From positions 1 to 15,645 of the forward strand of contig CALBJC010000020.1 of the NCBI GenBank assembly GCA_937892655.1: a DNA stretch of 15,645 bases, written 5' to 3'. Shown piece by piece: positions 6,822-15,359 of this stretch (the stretch's first letter is position 1; each line of letters opens with the position of its first letter). The position numbers and the translations under genes are program-made. This DNA is from an uncultured Clostridia bacterium (lineage in GTDB: Bacteria > Bacillota > Clostridia > Oscillospirales > Ruminococcaceae). The notes beneath the pieces were generated by a model. That model searched no databases. It saw only the letters and a program-made list of their open reading frames with translations, and was not told where the DNA came from.

Positions 6822-6837
6822 TTGAATAGTTATTCAA
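6822..6837. promoter_or_regulatory. Dyad overlapping the recJ -35 box, operator candidate
   Basis: TTGAATAGTTATTCAA has 7-base arms around a 2-base centre. Its first six bases are the -35 box itself, so a protein bound here would exclude RNA polymerase. A near-identical core occurs at 6656-6669. Confidence 0.4.
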
Positions 6838-6850
6838 TTAATGATATAAT
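6822..6850 (+). promoter_or_regulatory. Predicted sigma-A promoter of the recJ-relA-hemZ-rlmD run
   Basis: TTGAAT (6822-6827), 17-base spacer, then TATAAT (6845-6850), a perfect -10 with TG one base upstream (extended -10). The expected start is near 6857, about 32 bases before the recJ ATG. No other convincing promoter or terminator is seen until at least 14744. Confidence 0.7.
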
Positions 6851-6888
6851 AAATTAAATATAAATTGTTTAATACTAGGATGGTTTGT

Positions 6889-8898
6889 ATGAAAAGATGG
6901 GAATTAGCAAAGCAGAATGAATCCATTTACAGAGAACTTTTAGTGAGAACTGATATAAATTCACTTTGTGCGAGTGTGTTATCTTCGAGAGGGTATGATA
7001 GTATTGATAAAATTACAGATTTTTTAAATGCTTCTGAGTTGGAAGATCCATTTTCCTTGATTGATATGGATAAGGCTGTAGATGCAATTACCAGTGCTGT
7101 AGAGAATGGTGAACTTATTTGTATTTACGGTGACTACGATTGCGATGGTATTACTGCAACAGTAATTTTATATAACTATCTTGAAAATATGGATGCTTGT
7201 GTTATGTACTATATTCCTGAACGTGAAGAGGGATATGGTCTGAACAATTCAGCGATTGACAAGATGAAAGAGAACGGTGTAAAGCTTATAATTACAGTTG
7301 ATAATGGTATTTCTGCAATTGATGAAGCTGAATATGTTTATCAATGTGGTATGTCTTTGATTATTACTGATCACCACCAACCTTCTTCTGTGCTTCCGAA
7401 AGCAGATGCGATAATAAATCCTCATAGATCAGATTGTACATCTGCATTTAAAGACCTTTGCGGTGCAGGCGTCGCTTTCAAGTTATGTGCTGCTCTTGAT
7501 GGCGGCAACTATGATGCTGTTATGGAGCAATATTCTGATTTAATCACTATTGCAACGGTGGCTGACGTTGTTCCGTTAAAAAGTGAGAACAGATCAATTG
7601 TTAAAAATGGATTACAGCTCATATCGAACTCTGAAAATCCGGGACTTGTTTCTTTGATTGATAAATGTGGTTTTTCAGATAAGCCTATAAATGCCACTTC
7701 AATTGCGTTTGGAATTGCTCCTAAAATCAACGCTTCCGGCAGATTTGGTTCACCGTTAGCTGCTGTTAAAACATTCTTAGCTGATGATCCTGATGATGCC
7801 GATGATTTAACTGAGCATCTTATGAATTTAAATAATCTCAGAAAGAATAAAGAAACAGAAATAATCGACAGAATTCTTTGTGAGATAAATAATAATCCTT
7901 CAATTTTAAATGAAAAGGTACTAATTTTCAGTGGCGAAGGCTGGCATCATGGAGTAATAGGAATTATCGCAAGTAAGCTTGTAGAAATGTTTTCAAAGCC
8001 ATGTATAATTATTTCTGTTGATGGTGAAATTGCGAGAGGTTCCGCCAGAAGTTTTAAGGGCTTTAATATTTTTGAATGCTTTGAATTCTGTAGCTCGATG
8101 CTTGTAAAATATGGCGGTCATGAGTGCGCTGGCGGTCTGACAATTGAAAGTAAACTTATATCTCAGTTTGCTCAGAAAGTAGCTGAATTTGCTGATAGAA
8201 TTGTCAAAATGCCAAGATATTCAATAATGGTTGATAAAGTTCTGAGAAGTACTGATGTTACTGTTGAAAATATTCAATCGCTTGAAATACTTGAACCTTA
8301 TGGTGAGGATAATCCTCAACCTGTTTTTGCAGTGGTTGGCGCAAAGATTATGAAGATAATTCCGTTATCTAGTGGTAAATACGCGCGACTTGAGCTGCTT
8401 TATGATAACGCAAATATGTCTGCTTTACTTTTTTCTGCAGGGCCTGACGATTGTGGTCTTGCGGTTAATGATATAGTTGATATGCTTGTTACTCTTGAAA
8501 TCAGTAATTTCAATTCAAGGCAGACTTGTGTTTTAAAAATCAAGGATTATAGACATCATTCAATTGTTCAGGATAAATACTTTGCGGCCAAGGATTGTTA
8601 TGAATGCATTCAACGAAATCAGCCTATTGATGAAAAGCTTAAAGCTATTATCAAGCCTTCGGTTGATGAACTAAAAGTACTGTTTGATTATATTTCAAAA
8701 AAAGTAAAAACTATTTCTATTGATGCTTTATTTGCAAAAATCACAAATAGCAGGTTCAATTATTGTAAATTCCGCAATTGTCTGGATATATATTGCGAGC
8801 TAGGTTACATTAAGATAAATCATGCATACAACACTATTACATATTTTGAAAAATCATTCGAGAATTCAGAAATATACAAGAAATTACAGGCTTTATAA
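6889..8898 (+). CDS. recJ: Single-stranded-DNA-specific exonuclease RecJ
   Basis: A 669-residue 5'-3' single-strand exonuclease of the DHH family, used in recombination and mismatch/base-excision repair. Metal-binding motifs are in order: YGDYDCDGIT at 80-89 (Asp82, 84, 86), TVDNGI at 136-141, the signature DHH at 161-163, and Asp226 in TVADVV. The DHHA1 part has GEGWHHGVIGI (349-359), GSARS (384-388) and YGGHECAGG (408-416). An OB-like segment follows, then about 100 extra residues at the C-terminus compared with E. coli RecJ (577), though it is shorter than the B. subtilis protein. The start at 6889 follows AGGA at 6877-6880; upstream in-frame TTG and ATG codons lie too close to or inside that site. 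The stop is 18 bases before the likely relA start. Confidence 0.95.
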   Translation: MKRWELAKQNESIYRELLVRTDINSLCASVLSSRGYDSIDKITDFLNASELEDPFSLIDMDKAVDAITSAVENGELICIYGDYDCDGITATVILYNYLENMDACVMYYIPEREEGYGLNNSAIDKMKENGVKLIITVDNGISAIDEAEYVYQCGMSLIITDHHQPSSVLPKADAIINPHRSDCTSAFKDLCGAGVAFKLCAALDGGNYDAVMEQYSDLITIATVADVVPLKSENRSIVKNGLQLISNSENPGLVSLIDKCGFSDKPINATSIAFGIAPKINASGRFGSPLAAVKTFLADDPDDADDLTEHLMNLNNLRKNKETEIIDRILCEINNNPSILNEKVLIFSGEGWHHGVIGIIASKLVEMFSKPCIIISVDGEIARGSARSFKGFNIFECFEFCSSMLVKYGGHECAGGLTIESKLISQFAQKVAEFADRIVKMPRYSIMVDKVLRSTDVTVENIQSLEILEPYGEDNPQPVFAVVGAKIMKIIPLSSGKYARLELLYDNANMSALLFSAGPDDCGLAVNDIVDMLVTLEISNFNSRQTCVLKIKDYRHHSIVQDKYFAAKDCYECIQRNQPIDEKLKAIIKPSVDELKVLFDYISKKVKTISIDALFAKITNSRFNYCKFRNCLDIYCELGYIKINHAYNTITYFEKSFENSEIYKKLQAL

Positions 8899-8901
8899 AT
8901 G

Positions 8902-8909
8902 AAAGAGGT
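8902..8909 (+). promoter_or_regulatory. Ribosome binding site that fixes the relA start
   Basis: AAAGAGGT, 7 bases before ATG 8917. It lies inside the reading frame that would start at ATG 8899, which itself has only a weak site inside the recJ end; so 8917 is preferred. Confidence 0.6.
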
Positions 8910-8916
8910 AAGCTTT

Positions 8917-11151
8917 ATGGAAGAAACAATTTATACTATAGATATGTTGATCCAGAAGATTTTAGACGGTGAGCGTCAGTATGACCTGAGTAAGATATTA
9001 TCTGCTTATGAAGTAGCAAATAAGATGCATGATGGTCAGAAAAGAACTTCCGGTGAGCCTTACATATCACATCCTCTGGCAGTTGCGTTTATATTGCTTG
9101 AGCTTGGTATGGATACTGACACTATCTGTGCGGCTATCCTGCACGATGTAGTTGAAGATACAGATTATTCAATTGAAGAGCTTTACAGACATTTCGGTAA
9201 CGATATAGCTGCGCTTGTTGATGGAGTTACAAAACTCAAAAATCTTCCTATCAATACTAACACTAAGGAAGAACAGCAGGCTGAGAATGTAAGAAAGATA
9301 ATTCTTGCGATGTCTGAAGATATAAGAGTAATCATTATCAAGCTCTGTGACAGGCTTCATAATATGAGAACTCTTGCGTGCCGACCTGAAGAAAAGCGAA
9401 GACAGACTGCTCATGAAACAATGAATATTTACGCTCCGTTAGCTCATCGTCTTGGTATCAGAGCGGTTAAGGAAGAGCTTGAGGATTTAGCTTTTCAGTA
9501 CCTTGATCCGTATGCATGGACAGAAATTGAAAATCTTCTTGAAAAAAGCAAAGATGAAAGAGATGAGTTCATTCAGACTATCAAAGGAAGAATTGCTCAT
9601 AGATTACAGCAGGATTTTGACCCTGTTCCGACTATTGAGGGCAGAGTTAAAAGCCTTTATGGCATCTATAAAAAGCTTTATATTGACGGAAAGAACTTTG
9701 AGCAGATATATGATAAGTATGCAGTTCGTATAATTGTAAACACTGTAACTGAATGTTACAATGTTTTAGGTATTATTCACGACCTTTTTACACCGATTCC
9801 AAACAGATTCAAGGACTATATTTCTACACCAAAGCCGAATATGTATCAATCTTTGCATACAACGGTTATTGGCAGAGAGAGTATTCCTTTCGAAGTTCAG
9901 ATAAGAACCTGGGAAATGCATCATACAGCAGAACTTGGTATCGCTGCTCACTGGAAGTATAAAGAGGGAATTCAGGGTAAAGACAAGTTTGAAAACAGAC
10001 TTGCGTGGATTCGCCAGATCATTGAAGCTCAGCAGGAATCTGATGACGTTGAAGAAATTGTTCGTACAATAAAGAATGATTTGGCACCAGAAGATGTTTA
10101 TGTATTTACCCCTAAGGGTGATATGATTTCTTTGCCTATAGGCTCTACAATTATTGACTTTGCGTATGCTATCCATACTCAGGTCGGTAATAAGATGATG
10201 GGCGCTAAGGTTGATAAGAAAATGGTTCCGTTTGATTATAAGATCAAAACCGGTGAAATCGTTGAAATTGTAACATCAAACGCTCAGAATCATGGTCCTA
10301 ACAGAGCGTGGCTCAATATGTGCCGCACCAATGAAGCAAAATCAAAAATCAGATCATGGTTTAAAAAAGAAAGACGTGAAGAGAATATAATTCAGGGTAA
10401 AGAGGAGCTTGAAAGAGAATTCAGAAGGAACTTTATAAGAGTTCCTGAAGAAGACCTTGCTGATTTTCTTGCTCTTGATATGAAACGCCATAATTGCGCA
10501 ACTCTTGATGATTTCTTTGCATCTATCGGTTATGGAGGCGTATTGCTTTCAAAGATTATTCAGCGCTTGAAGGATGAATATCTGAAGAAATACGTTAATA
10601 TTCAATCTCCGACCACACCACAGTCAGTTGAAGAATTTAATGAAAAGAAGAAAGCTCAGAAACCAAGAAGCAGAAGCTCATCGGGCGTAATGGTAGATGG
10701 AATAGATAACTGTGTTGTAAAGTTTTCGCAGTGCTGTAATCCTCTTCCTGGTGATGATATTATCGGCTTTGTAACAAGAGGTCATGGTGTTTCAATCCAT
10801 AAAAAAGACTGTATCAACTATATAAATCAGAAGGATTCAAAATTCAATGAGGGTAGATGGATAACTGTTTTATGGGATAACGAAGAAACTCAGGTTGCAG
10901 ATACAAGTACATATTTCAAGGCCTCGCTTGATATTCTTGCTCTTAACAGAATGAATCTATTTGCAGATATTTCAGCACTCTTGGCCTCAATAAGAATTCC
11001 TCTTCATGAGGTTATGGCTAGAGAACTTAAAAACGGCAATTCACTTATATCAATTATTGTTGGTGTAGCCAGTGTTGAGCAGCTTAGTGGTATAATTAAC
11101 CGTCTTAATAAAATTGAAGGCGTTATTTCTACAGAAAGAAGCGGAAAATAG
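8917..11151 (+). CDS. relA: Bifunctional (p)ppGpp synthetase/hydrolase (RSH family)
   Basis: A 744-residue long RSH protein that makes and degrades the stringent-response alarmone. The HD hydrolase domain is intact: ISHPLA with His52, ILHDVVEDTD with His76-Asp77, and KLCDRLHNMRT with Asp145. The synthetase domain has GRVKSLYGIYKKL, YDKYAVRI and FEVQIRTWEMHHTAE. It has RFKD (297-300), the RXKD form found in bifunctional enzymes, not the EXDD of mono-functional RelA. A TGS domain (about 391-455), a helical segment, the conserved CCNPLPGDDIIGF zinc-finger/RIS region (from 606) and a C-terminal ACT domain (about 668-742) follow. recJ before relA is normal in Firmicutes, but apt, usually between them, is absent. 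A 10-base-pair hairpin follows the stop. Confidence 0.96.
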   Translation: MEETIYTIDMLIQKILDGERQYDLSKILSAYEVANKMHDGQKRTSGEPYISHPLAVAFILLELGMDTDTICAAILHDVVEDTDYSIEELYRHFGNDIAALVDGVTKLKNLPINTNTKEEQQAENVRKIILAMSEDIRVIIIKLCDRLHNMRTLACRPEEKRRQTAHETMNIYAPLAHRLGIRAVKEELEDLAFQYLDPYAWTEIENLLEKSKDERDEFIQTIKGRIAHRLQQDFDPVPTIEGRVKSLYGIYKKLYIDGKNFEQIYDKYAVRIIVNTVTECYNVLGIIHDLFTPIPNRFKDYISTPKPNMYQSLHTTVIGRESIPFEVQIRTWEMHHTAELGIAAHWKYKEGIQGKDKFENRLAWIRQIIEAQQESDDVEEIVRTIKNDLAPEDVYVFTPKGDMISLPIGSTIIDFAYAIHTQVGNKMMGAKVDKKMVPFDYKIKTGEIVEIVTSNAQNHGPNRAWLNMCRTNEAKSKIRSWFKKERREENIIQGKEELEREFRRNFIRVPEEDLADFLALDMKRHNCATLDDFFASIGYGGVLLSKIIQRLKDEYLKKYVNIQSPTTPQSVEEFNEKKKAQKPRSRSSSGVMVDGIDNCVVKFSQCCNPLPGDDIIGFVTRGHGVSIHKKDCINYINQKDSKFNEGRWITVLWDNEETQVADTSTYFKASLDILALNRMNLFADISALLASIRIPLHEVMARELKNGNSLISIIVGVASVEQLSGIINRLNKIEGVISTERSGK

Positions 11152-11178
11152 CGGTGTAAAGGTGCTCACTTTACACTG
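11152..11178 (+). repeat. Intercistronic hairpin between relA and the MBL hydrolase gene
   Basis: CGGTGTAAAG and CTTTACACTG form a 10-base-pair stem (one G-U pair) around a 7-base loop, starting right after the relA stop. There is no run of T after it, so it is not a standard terminator. It ends only a few bases before the next RBS, and may serve in mRNA processing, decay protection or partial attenuation. Confidence 0.6.
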
Positions 11179-11196
11179 TTGAGAAAGGAAAATAAA

Positions 11197-11841
11197 ATGA
11201 AAGTCAGAATTTTATCATCTATGGGAAGCTTTGCAACAAATTGCTATATCGTTTCAAATAATAATGAAGCAGTTATTGTTGACGCTCCGTGTAATGCAGA
11301 ATTCATATACAGAAAAGTTACTGACGATGGTTTGAAGCTAAGTGCGATTTTACTCACACATGGTCATCTTGATCATATTGGTGCTGTTTCAGAACTTGTG
11401 AAGCTGACCGGTTGTAAAGTGTATATTCATGCTCTTGATGCTTCAAAGCTTTGTGATGATTATCTTAATCTCTCTGAATATTTCGGCTTCAGGGAAGGCA
11501 TTGAGCATTTTGCTGATGCTATTTCTGTTCATGATGGTGATAAAATAAAAGAAATTGGTCTTGAATTCGAAGTAATTCATACTCCTGGTCACACATCTGG
11601 CAGCGTCTGCTTTAAGATCGATGATATATTATTCACGGGTGATACTTTATTTGAGTCTTCAATTGGTAGAACAGATATGCCTGATGGTAATTCTTCTGCA
11701 CTTACAAGGTCGTTGGAATTGATTTCTGCTTTTGATAAGAATTATAAGATATATGCAGGCCATGGCGGATTAACTGACCTTGAAACCGAAAAAATGACAA
11801 ACCATTATCTTGGAGCAAGTTTCTATGACATTAATTTTTAA
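11197..11841 (+). CDS. Metallo-beta-lactamase-fold hydrolase (glyoxalase II-like)
   Basis: A 214-residue MBL-fold protein of the small glyoxalase II-like/YcbL type. Metal ligands are visible: THGHLDH with His55, His57, Asp59 and His60; TPGHTSG with His132; GDTLF with Asp149; and YAGHGG with His189. GRTDMPDGN after the GDTLF motif is typical of this subgroup. It lacks the C-terminal domain of true glyoxalase II, so the substrate (a thioester or other hydroxyacyl compound) is open. An AAAGGA site (11184-11189) 7 bases before ATG 11197 decides the start over an upstream TTG. Its end overlaps the hemZ start by 17 bases, suggesting coupled translation. The same neighbour order (relA, MBL, hemZ) occurs widely in Firmicutes. 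Confidence 0.9.
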   Translation: MKVRILSSMGSFATNCYIVSNNNEAVIVDAPCNAEFIYRKVTDDGLKLSAILLTHGHLDHIGAVSELVKLTGCKVYIHALDASKLCDDYLNLSEYFGFREGIEHFADAISVHDGDKIKEIGLEFEVIHTPGHTSGSVCFKIDDILFTGDTLFESSIGRTDMPDGNSSALTRSLELISAFDKNYKIYAGHGGLTDLETEKMTNHYLGASFYDINF

Positions 11842-13318
11842 TTCAAATCCTTTTAAATATGAGATAGAAGCGGTTGTCAAGCTGTTTTTACCTGCACAGA
11901 GCTTTAACTTTGTTTTTGATGACAGAGAATATAAAATTGGCTGTATTGATGACTATTGTGAAATCTCTCTTGATGAAGATGCTGACAAATATAAAGTTTC
12001 TGTTGAAGCGATGTACAATGAGCTTGGTGTTGATAGGTCAGCTGAAATTTTAAAATCTTCTGACGATAATGAGAAAAATCTCAAGCAATGCGAACTTGAG
12101 GCTGCAAGAATGCTGTTTGAGTGTCTTGCTGAAATTTTTGAAGAAGAAAGCGAATGGGGAATACTTACAGGCGTAAGACCTGTAAAAAGGGTAAATGAGC
12201 TTTTAGATAAGGGTTATGATTATCCAAAGATTTATGCTGAACTTCATCAGAAATTTTTTGTTTCTCCAAAAAGAATTGATATTGCGTATAAAACTGCTAT
12301 TTCTCAAACAAAAGCTTTGTCTCGATTAGAAAGCAACAGCTTTTCACTATATATTTCAATACCATTTTGTCCTACTCGCTGTTCTTACTGCTCGTTTATT
12401 TCTCAGGAAGCTGATAAGAATAATAAGCTTATGGGTGAATATGTTCAAAAGCTTTGTAAGGAGATCAGGTATACCGGTAAAAAGGCATCCGAATATGGTT
12501 TAAGATTAGATACAATATATATCGGTGGCGGTACACCTACTACTTTAGAACCTGTATATCTTGATACTATAATGAAAACTATCGCCGAATCGTTTGATAC
12601 AAGCTTTTTAAGTGAATATACGGTAGAAGCTGGCAGACCAGACACTATAACCGAAGAGAAACTGCGAGTTATTAAGGAAAATGGTGCGCAGAGAATCAGT
12701 ATTAATCCGCAAACACTTAATGATGATGTCTTAGTGAGTATTGGAAGAAAGCATACGGTCGAGCAATTCTACAAAGCATTTGAAATTGCAAGAAAAGTTG
12801 GTTTCAAGTGCATAAATACTGATATTATTGCAGGGCTTACATCGGATACAGTTGACAGCTTTAAAAATACTCTTGATGAGATAATAAAGCTTTCTCCTGA
12901 AAATATTACCGTGCATACTCTTTCTATAAAGAGAGCTGCAAATCTCGTTAATAAGTCTGATGAGGTTATAAATAACCCTGCTAAAGAAATGGTTGAATAT
13001 TCACTTAAAGTACTCAGTGAAAATGAATATCTGCCATATTATCTTTATAAACAGAAGAATATGCTCGATAATCTTGAAAATATTGGCTGGACTAAAGAGG
13101 GATATGAAGGACTTTACAACATTTATATAATGGAAGAGGTTCAGAATATTATTGCTTTAGGTTCAGGTGCATCATCAAAGGTTGTAACCGATGATGATAT
13201 TCACAGAGTATTTAATTTCAAGCTACCACTTGAGTATATAAATAATTTTGATAAAATGCTTGCTAAGAAAGATGAAATTTTTGAATTGATTGGAAATCGT
13301 AATAATGAAGAAAAATAA
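11825..13318 (+). CDS. hemZ: HemZ, radical SAM coproporphyrinogen-dehydrogenase-like protein
   Basis: A 497-residue radical SAM protein of the HemN/HemW/HemZ group. About 175 N-terminal residues precede the radical SAM core and include TGVRPVKRVNELL, typical of HemZ. The core has FCPTRCSYCSF, where Cys182, Cys186 and Cys189 form the CX3CX2C cluster site, then YIGGGTPTTL, EYTVEAGRPDTIT and RISINPQTLNDDVL. True HemN oxidases have a fourth cysteine (CX3CX2CXC); here that position is Phe, as in HemW, so coproporphyrinogen oxidase activity is not assured and a heme-handling or other role is possible. GGAG at 11812-11815 supports ATG 11825, inside the end of the MBL gene. The 3' end overlaps rlmD by 14 bases. 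Confidence 0.9.
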   Translation: MTLIFNSNPFKYEIEAVVKLFLPAQSFNFVFDDREYKIGCIDDYCEISLDEDADKYKVSVEAMYNELGVDRSAEILKSSDDNEKNLKQCELEAARMLFECLAEIFEEESEWGILTGVRPVKRVNELLDKGYDYPKIYAELHQKFFVSPKRIDIAYKTAISQTKALSRLESNSFSLYISIPFCPTRCSYCSFISQEADKNNKLMGEYVQKLCKEIRYTGKKASEYGLRLDTIYIGGGTPTTLEPVYLDTIMKTIAESFDTSFLSEYTVEAGRPDTITEEKLRVIKENGAQRISINPQTLNDDVLVSIGRKHTVEQFYKAFEIARKVGFKCINTDIIAGLTSDTVDSFKNTLDEIIKLSPENITVHTLSIKRAANLVNKSDEVINNPAKEMVEYSLKVLSENEYLPYYLYKQKNMLDNLENIGWTKEGYEGLYNIYIMEEVQNIIALGSGASSKVVTDDDIHRVFNFKLPLEYINNFDKMLAKKDEIFELIGNRNNEEK

Positions 13319-14744
13319 GTCCTTTGATTTACCTGTAAAAAAGAACGATATAATCGAGCTTGAGATTAGCGGTATGACTAACGAAGGAAATGGTGTTGGC
13401 AGATATGAAAATGTTGCTGTATTTGTACCATTTACCGCTATAGGTGATAAGATAAAATGCAGAATAGTAAAACTTGAAAAGACCTTTTGCTATGGAATTA
13501 TTGAAAGCTTTATGAATGAATCTGATGATAGAATAGCGTCTGACTGCGAGGTTTATTCAAAATGCGGTGGATGTGCTTTCAGACACATTACATACGAAAG
13601 TGAATCAAAAATCAAAGAAACTTTTGTAAAAGATGCTTTTTCAAGGATAGGTAAAATTGATTTTGAATTTGATGCTATTTTAAATGCTGAGAATACTTGT
13701 TTTTACAGAAATAAATGCCAGTATCCTGTATGTGATGAAAATGGGGTAGCTATCGCAGGCTTTTACTCAAAGCGTTCACACAGAGTAGTGCCATATATTG
13801 ACTGTAAGCTTCAACCGGAAATCTTCAGAAGTATTGTAAAAGATATAATTGATTATCAGAACAAAAACAATATCAAGGCTTATAATGAGCTTGATAACAG
13901 CGGTTTATTGCGTCATATTTTTATCAGAAAAGGTTATTATACAAATGAAATAATGGTTGGACTTGTAGTTACAAAAAACTGTCATTTGGAGTATAAGCCA
14001 CTTTCTGATGAACTTATGAGCAAGTATAGCGAAATCAAATCAGTAATGCTTAATATAAATTCTGAAAATACAAATGTTATTCTCGGTAAAAAAACTTTGC
14101 TACTTGCAGGAAGAGAATACATTGAAGATATTATGTGTGAAAAGCGTATAAAGCTTTCATTGCAGTCATTTTATCAGGTGAATACCCATCAGGCTGAAAA
14201 ACTTTACTCTATTGCTGCGGAATATGCACAACTAAGTGGTAATGAAACGCTTATAGATTTATATTGCGGTGCGGGTACGATAGGGCTTTCAATGTCTGAT
14301 AAGGTCAAAAAGCTTATCGGTGTTGAGGTTGTTCCTCAGGCAGTTGATAATGCAAAGGAAAATGCAAAGCTCAATAATGTTTCAAATGCAGAATTTATAT
14401 GCGCAGATGCAGGTCAGGCGGCGTTGATGCTTGAAAATAATAATACAAAGCCAGATGTTGTAATTCTTGACCCGCCAAGAAAGGGCTGTGATTTGCAGAC
14501 TATCGAATCTGTCTGTGCGATGAATCCTGATAGAATTGTAATGATTTCATGTAATCCTGCAACTGCTGCACGAGATGCAAAAATCTTTGCCGAAAAAGGA
14601 TATAATATAAAAAAGGGTAGGGCAGTTGATTTGTTTCCAAGAACTACGCACGTTGAAAGTGTTGTTTGTTTGAGTAGGGAAAAGGCCGACGATTATGTCC
14701 GCATTTCGGTTCAGACGAAGGACTTGAAAACAAAGGCGAACTGA
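13305..14744 (+). CDS. rlmD: 23S rRNA (uracil-C5)-methyltransferase, RlmD/TrmA family
   Basis: A 479-residue SAM-dependent methyltransferase that makes 5-methyluridine in 23S rRNA. An N-terminal TRAM domain (about 15-70, ISGMTNEGNGVGR) is followed by iron-sulfur cysteines Cys81, Cys87 and Cys90 (CEVYSKCGGC), with Cys167 (DCKLQ) as likely fourth ligand. The SAM site is LIDLYCGAGTIGLSM (316-330), then LDPPRKG (388-394), the catalytic Cys416 in MISCNPATAARD, and Glu451 in HVESV. The last 20 residues (ADDYVRISVQTKDLKTKAN end) go past the usual end of the family, and a second copy of the family's C-terminal motif lies 741 bases downstream, hinting that the 3' end was exchanged by an insertion. ATG 13305 lies inside hemZ; its RBS is weak, consistent with coupling. 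Which uridine is modified (747, 1939 or both) cannot be told. Confidence 0.92.
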   Translation: MKKNKSFDLPVKKNDIIELEISGMTNEGNGVGRYENVAVFVPFTAIGDKIKCRIVKLEKTFCYGIIESFMNESDDRIASDCEVYSKCGGCAFRHITYESESKIKETFVKDAFSRIGKIDFEFDAILNAENTCFYRNKCQYPVCDENGVAIAGFYSKRSHRVVPYIDCKLQPEIFRSIVKDIIDYQNKNNIKAYNELDNSGLLRHIFIRKGYYTNEIMVGLVVTKNCHLEYKPLSDELMSKYSEIKSVMLNINSENTNVILGKKTLLLAGREYIEDIMCEKRIKLSLQSFYQVNTHQAEKLYSIAAEYAQLSGNETLIDLYCGAGTIGLSMSDKVKKLIGVEVVPQAVDNAKENAKLNNVSNAEFICADAGQAALMLENNNTKPDVVILDPPRKGCDLQTIESVCAMNPDRIVMISCNPATAARDAKIFAEKGYNIKKGRAVDLFPRTTHVESVVCLSREKADDYVRISVQTKDLKTKAN

Positions 14745-14796
14745 CTGACAAACTTGAATTTGACATATAAATATAGCTATTATAGGGAGGTTTTCA

Positions 14797-15324
14797 ATGA
14801 GGCTATTTCATGTTAGCGAAGAAGCAAATATCGAAGTTTTCTATCCACGAACCCCTGAGCGCAATGATTTAGATAAGAATATTGGCCTAGTATGGGCTAT
14901 TGATGAAGAAAGACTTCCTAATTTCTTAACTCCAAGAGATTGCCCAAGGGTTGCATATCATATTGGCAAAAACACTAGCGAAGTTGATAAAAAGAGATTT
15001 TTCACTTCATCGTCAATCAAGCATACAGTTATAATTGAAAGCGATTGGTTTAACAGGATGAAGGATACCACATTATATTTGTATGAGTTCGATACAAGCG
15101 ATTTTGAATTACAAGATGAAATAGCTGGATATTATATTTCAAAAACACCGCAAGTACCCATAGCGAAGCATAAAGTTATAGATATGTTTTCGGAGTTAAT
15201 GGCAAGAAATGTTGAAATCCGAGTGGTAGATAACTTGTGGGACATTGCCGATAGAATTAAATCTTCCACGCTTAATTGGTCTTTATGCAGAATGAAAAAT
15301 GCTAAACCTAAATCGGAATACTGA
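14797..15324 (+). CDS. Uncharacterised protein resembling DUF6886 family
   Basis: A 175-residue soluble protein without signal peptide or membrane helix. It begins MRLFHVSEEANIEVFYPR, continues with GLVWAIDEERLPNFLTPRDCPRV (30-52) and ends with a charged tail. I associate this pattern, from memory, with DUF6886; no function is established to my knowledge. The opening FHVSEE...F.PR segment loosely resembles the start of small ADP-ribosyltransferase-like folds, but no catalytic residues can be assigned. GGGAGG at 14785-14790 is a strong RBS, 6 bases before the ATG. The gene sits between the rlmD end and a second rlmD tail fragment, so it may be cargo of an old insertion. No promoter of its own is evident, so it probably depends on readthrough from rlmD. 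Confidence 0.75.
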   Translation: MRLFHVSEEANIEVFYPRTPERNDLDKNIGLVWAIDEERLPNFLTPRDCPRVAYHIGKNTSEVDKKRFFTSSSIKHTVIIESDWFNRMKDTTLYLYEFDTSDFELQDEIAGYYISKTPQVPIAKHKVIDMFSELMARNVEIRVVDNLWDIADRIKSSTLNWSLCRMKNAKPKSEY

Positions 15325-15359
15325 TAAATATCAAACAGATAAATTCCAATATATCAAAC

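Larger units (their letters stand above)
6493..6888. other. Divergent intergenic region between nfeD and recJ
   Basis: About 395 AT-rich bases without a convincing gene. It holds a minus-strand promoter for nfeD, a plus-strand promoter for recJ, a hairpin in the nfeD leader (TGCTGA/TCAGCA, 6506-6521), palindromes at 6535-6552 and 6605-6616, and two copies of a TGAATAACTAYTCA dyad (6656-6669, and 6823-6836 in reverse orientation). The stretch 6675-6820 shows nothing I can name. The only short frame noticed (ATG at 6766, 9 codons) has no ribosome binding site. Confidence 0.7.

Noticed and set aside
14754..14788. A promoter before the DUF6886-like gene based on a perfect TTGACA at 14760-14765
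   Set aside because: No -10 lies at 16-18 bases; the best TATTAT is 12 bases away, and a start from it would fall inside the ribosome binding site.
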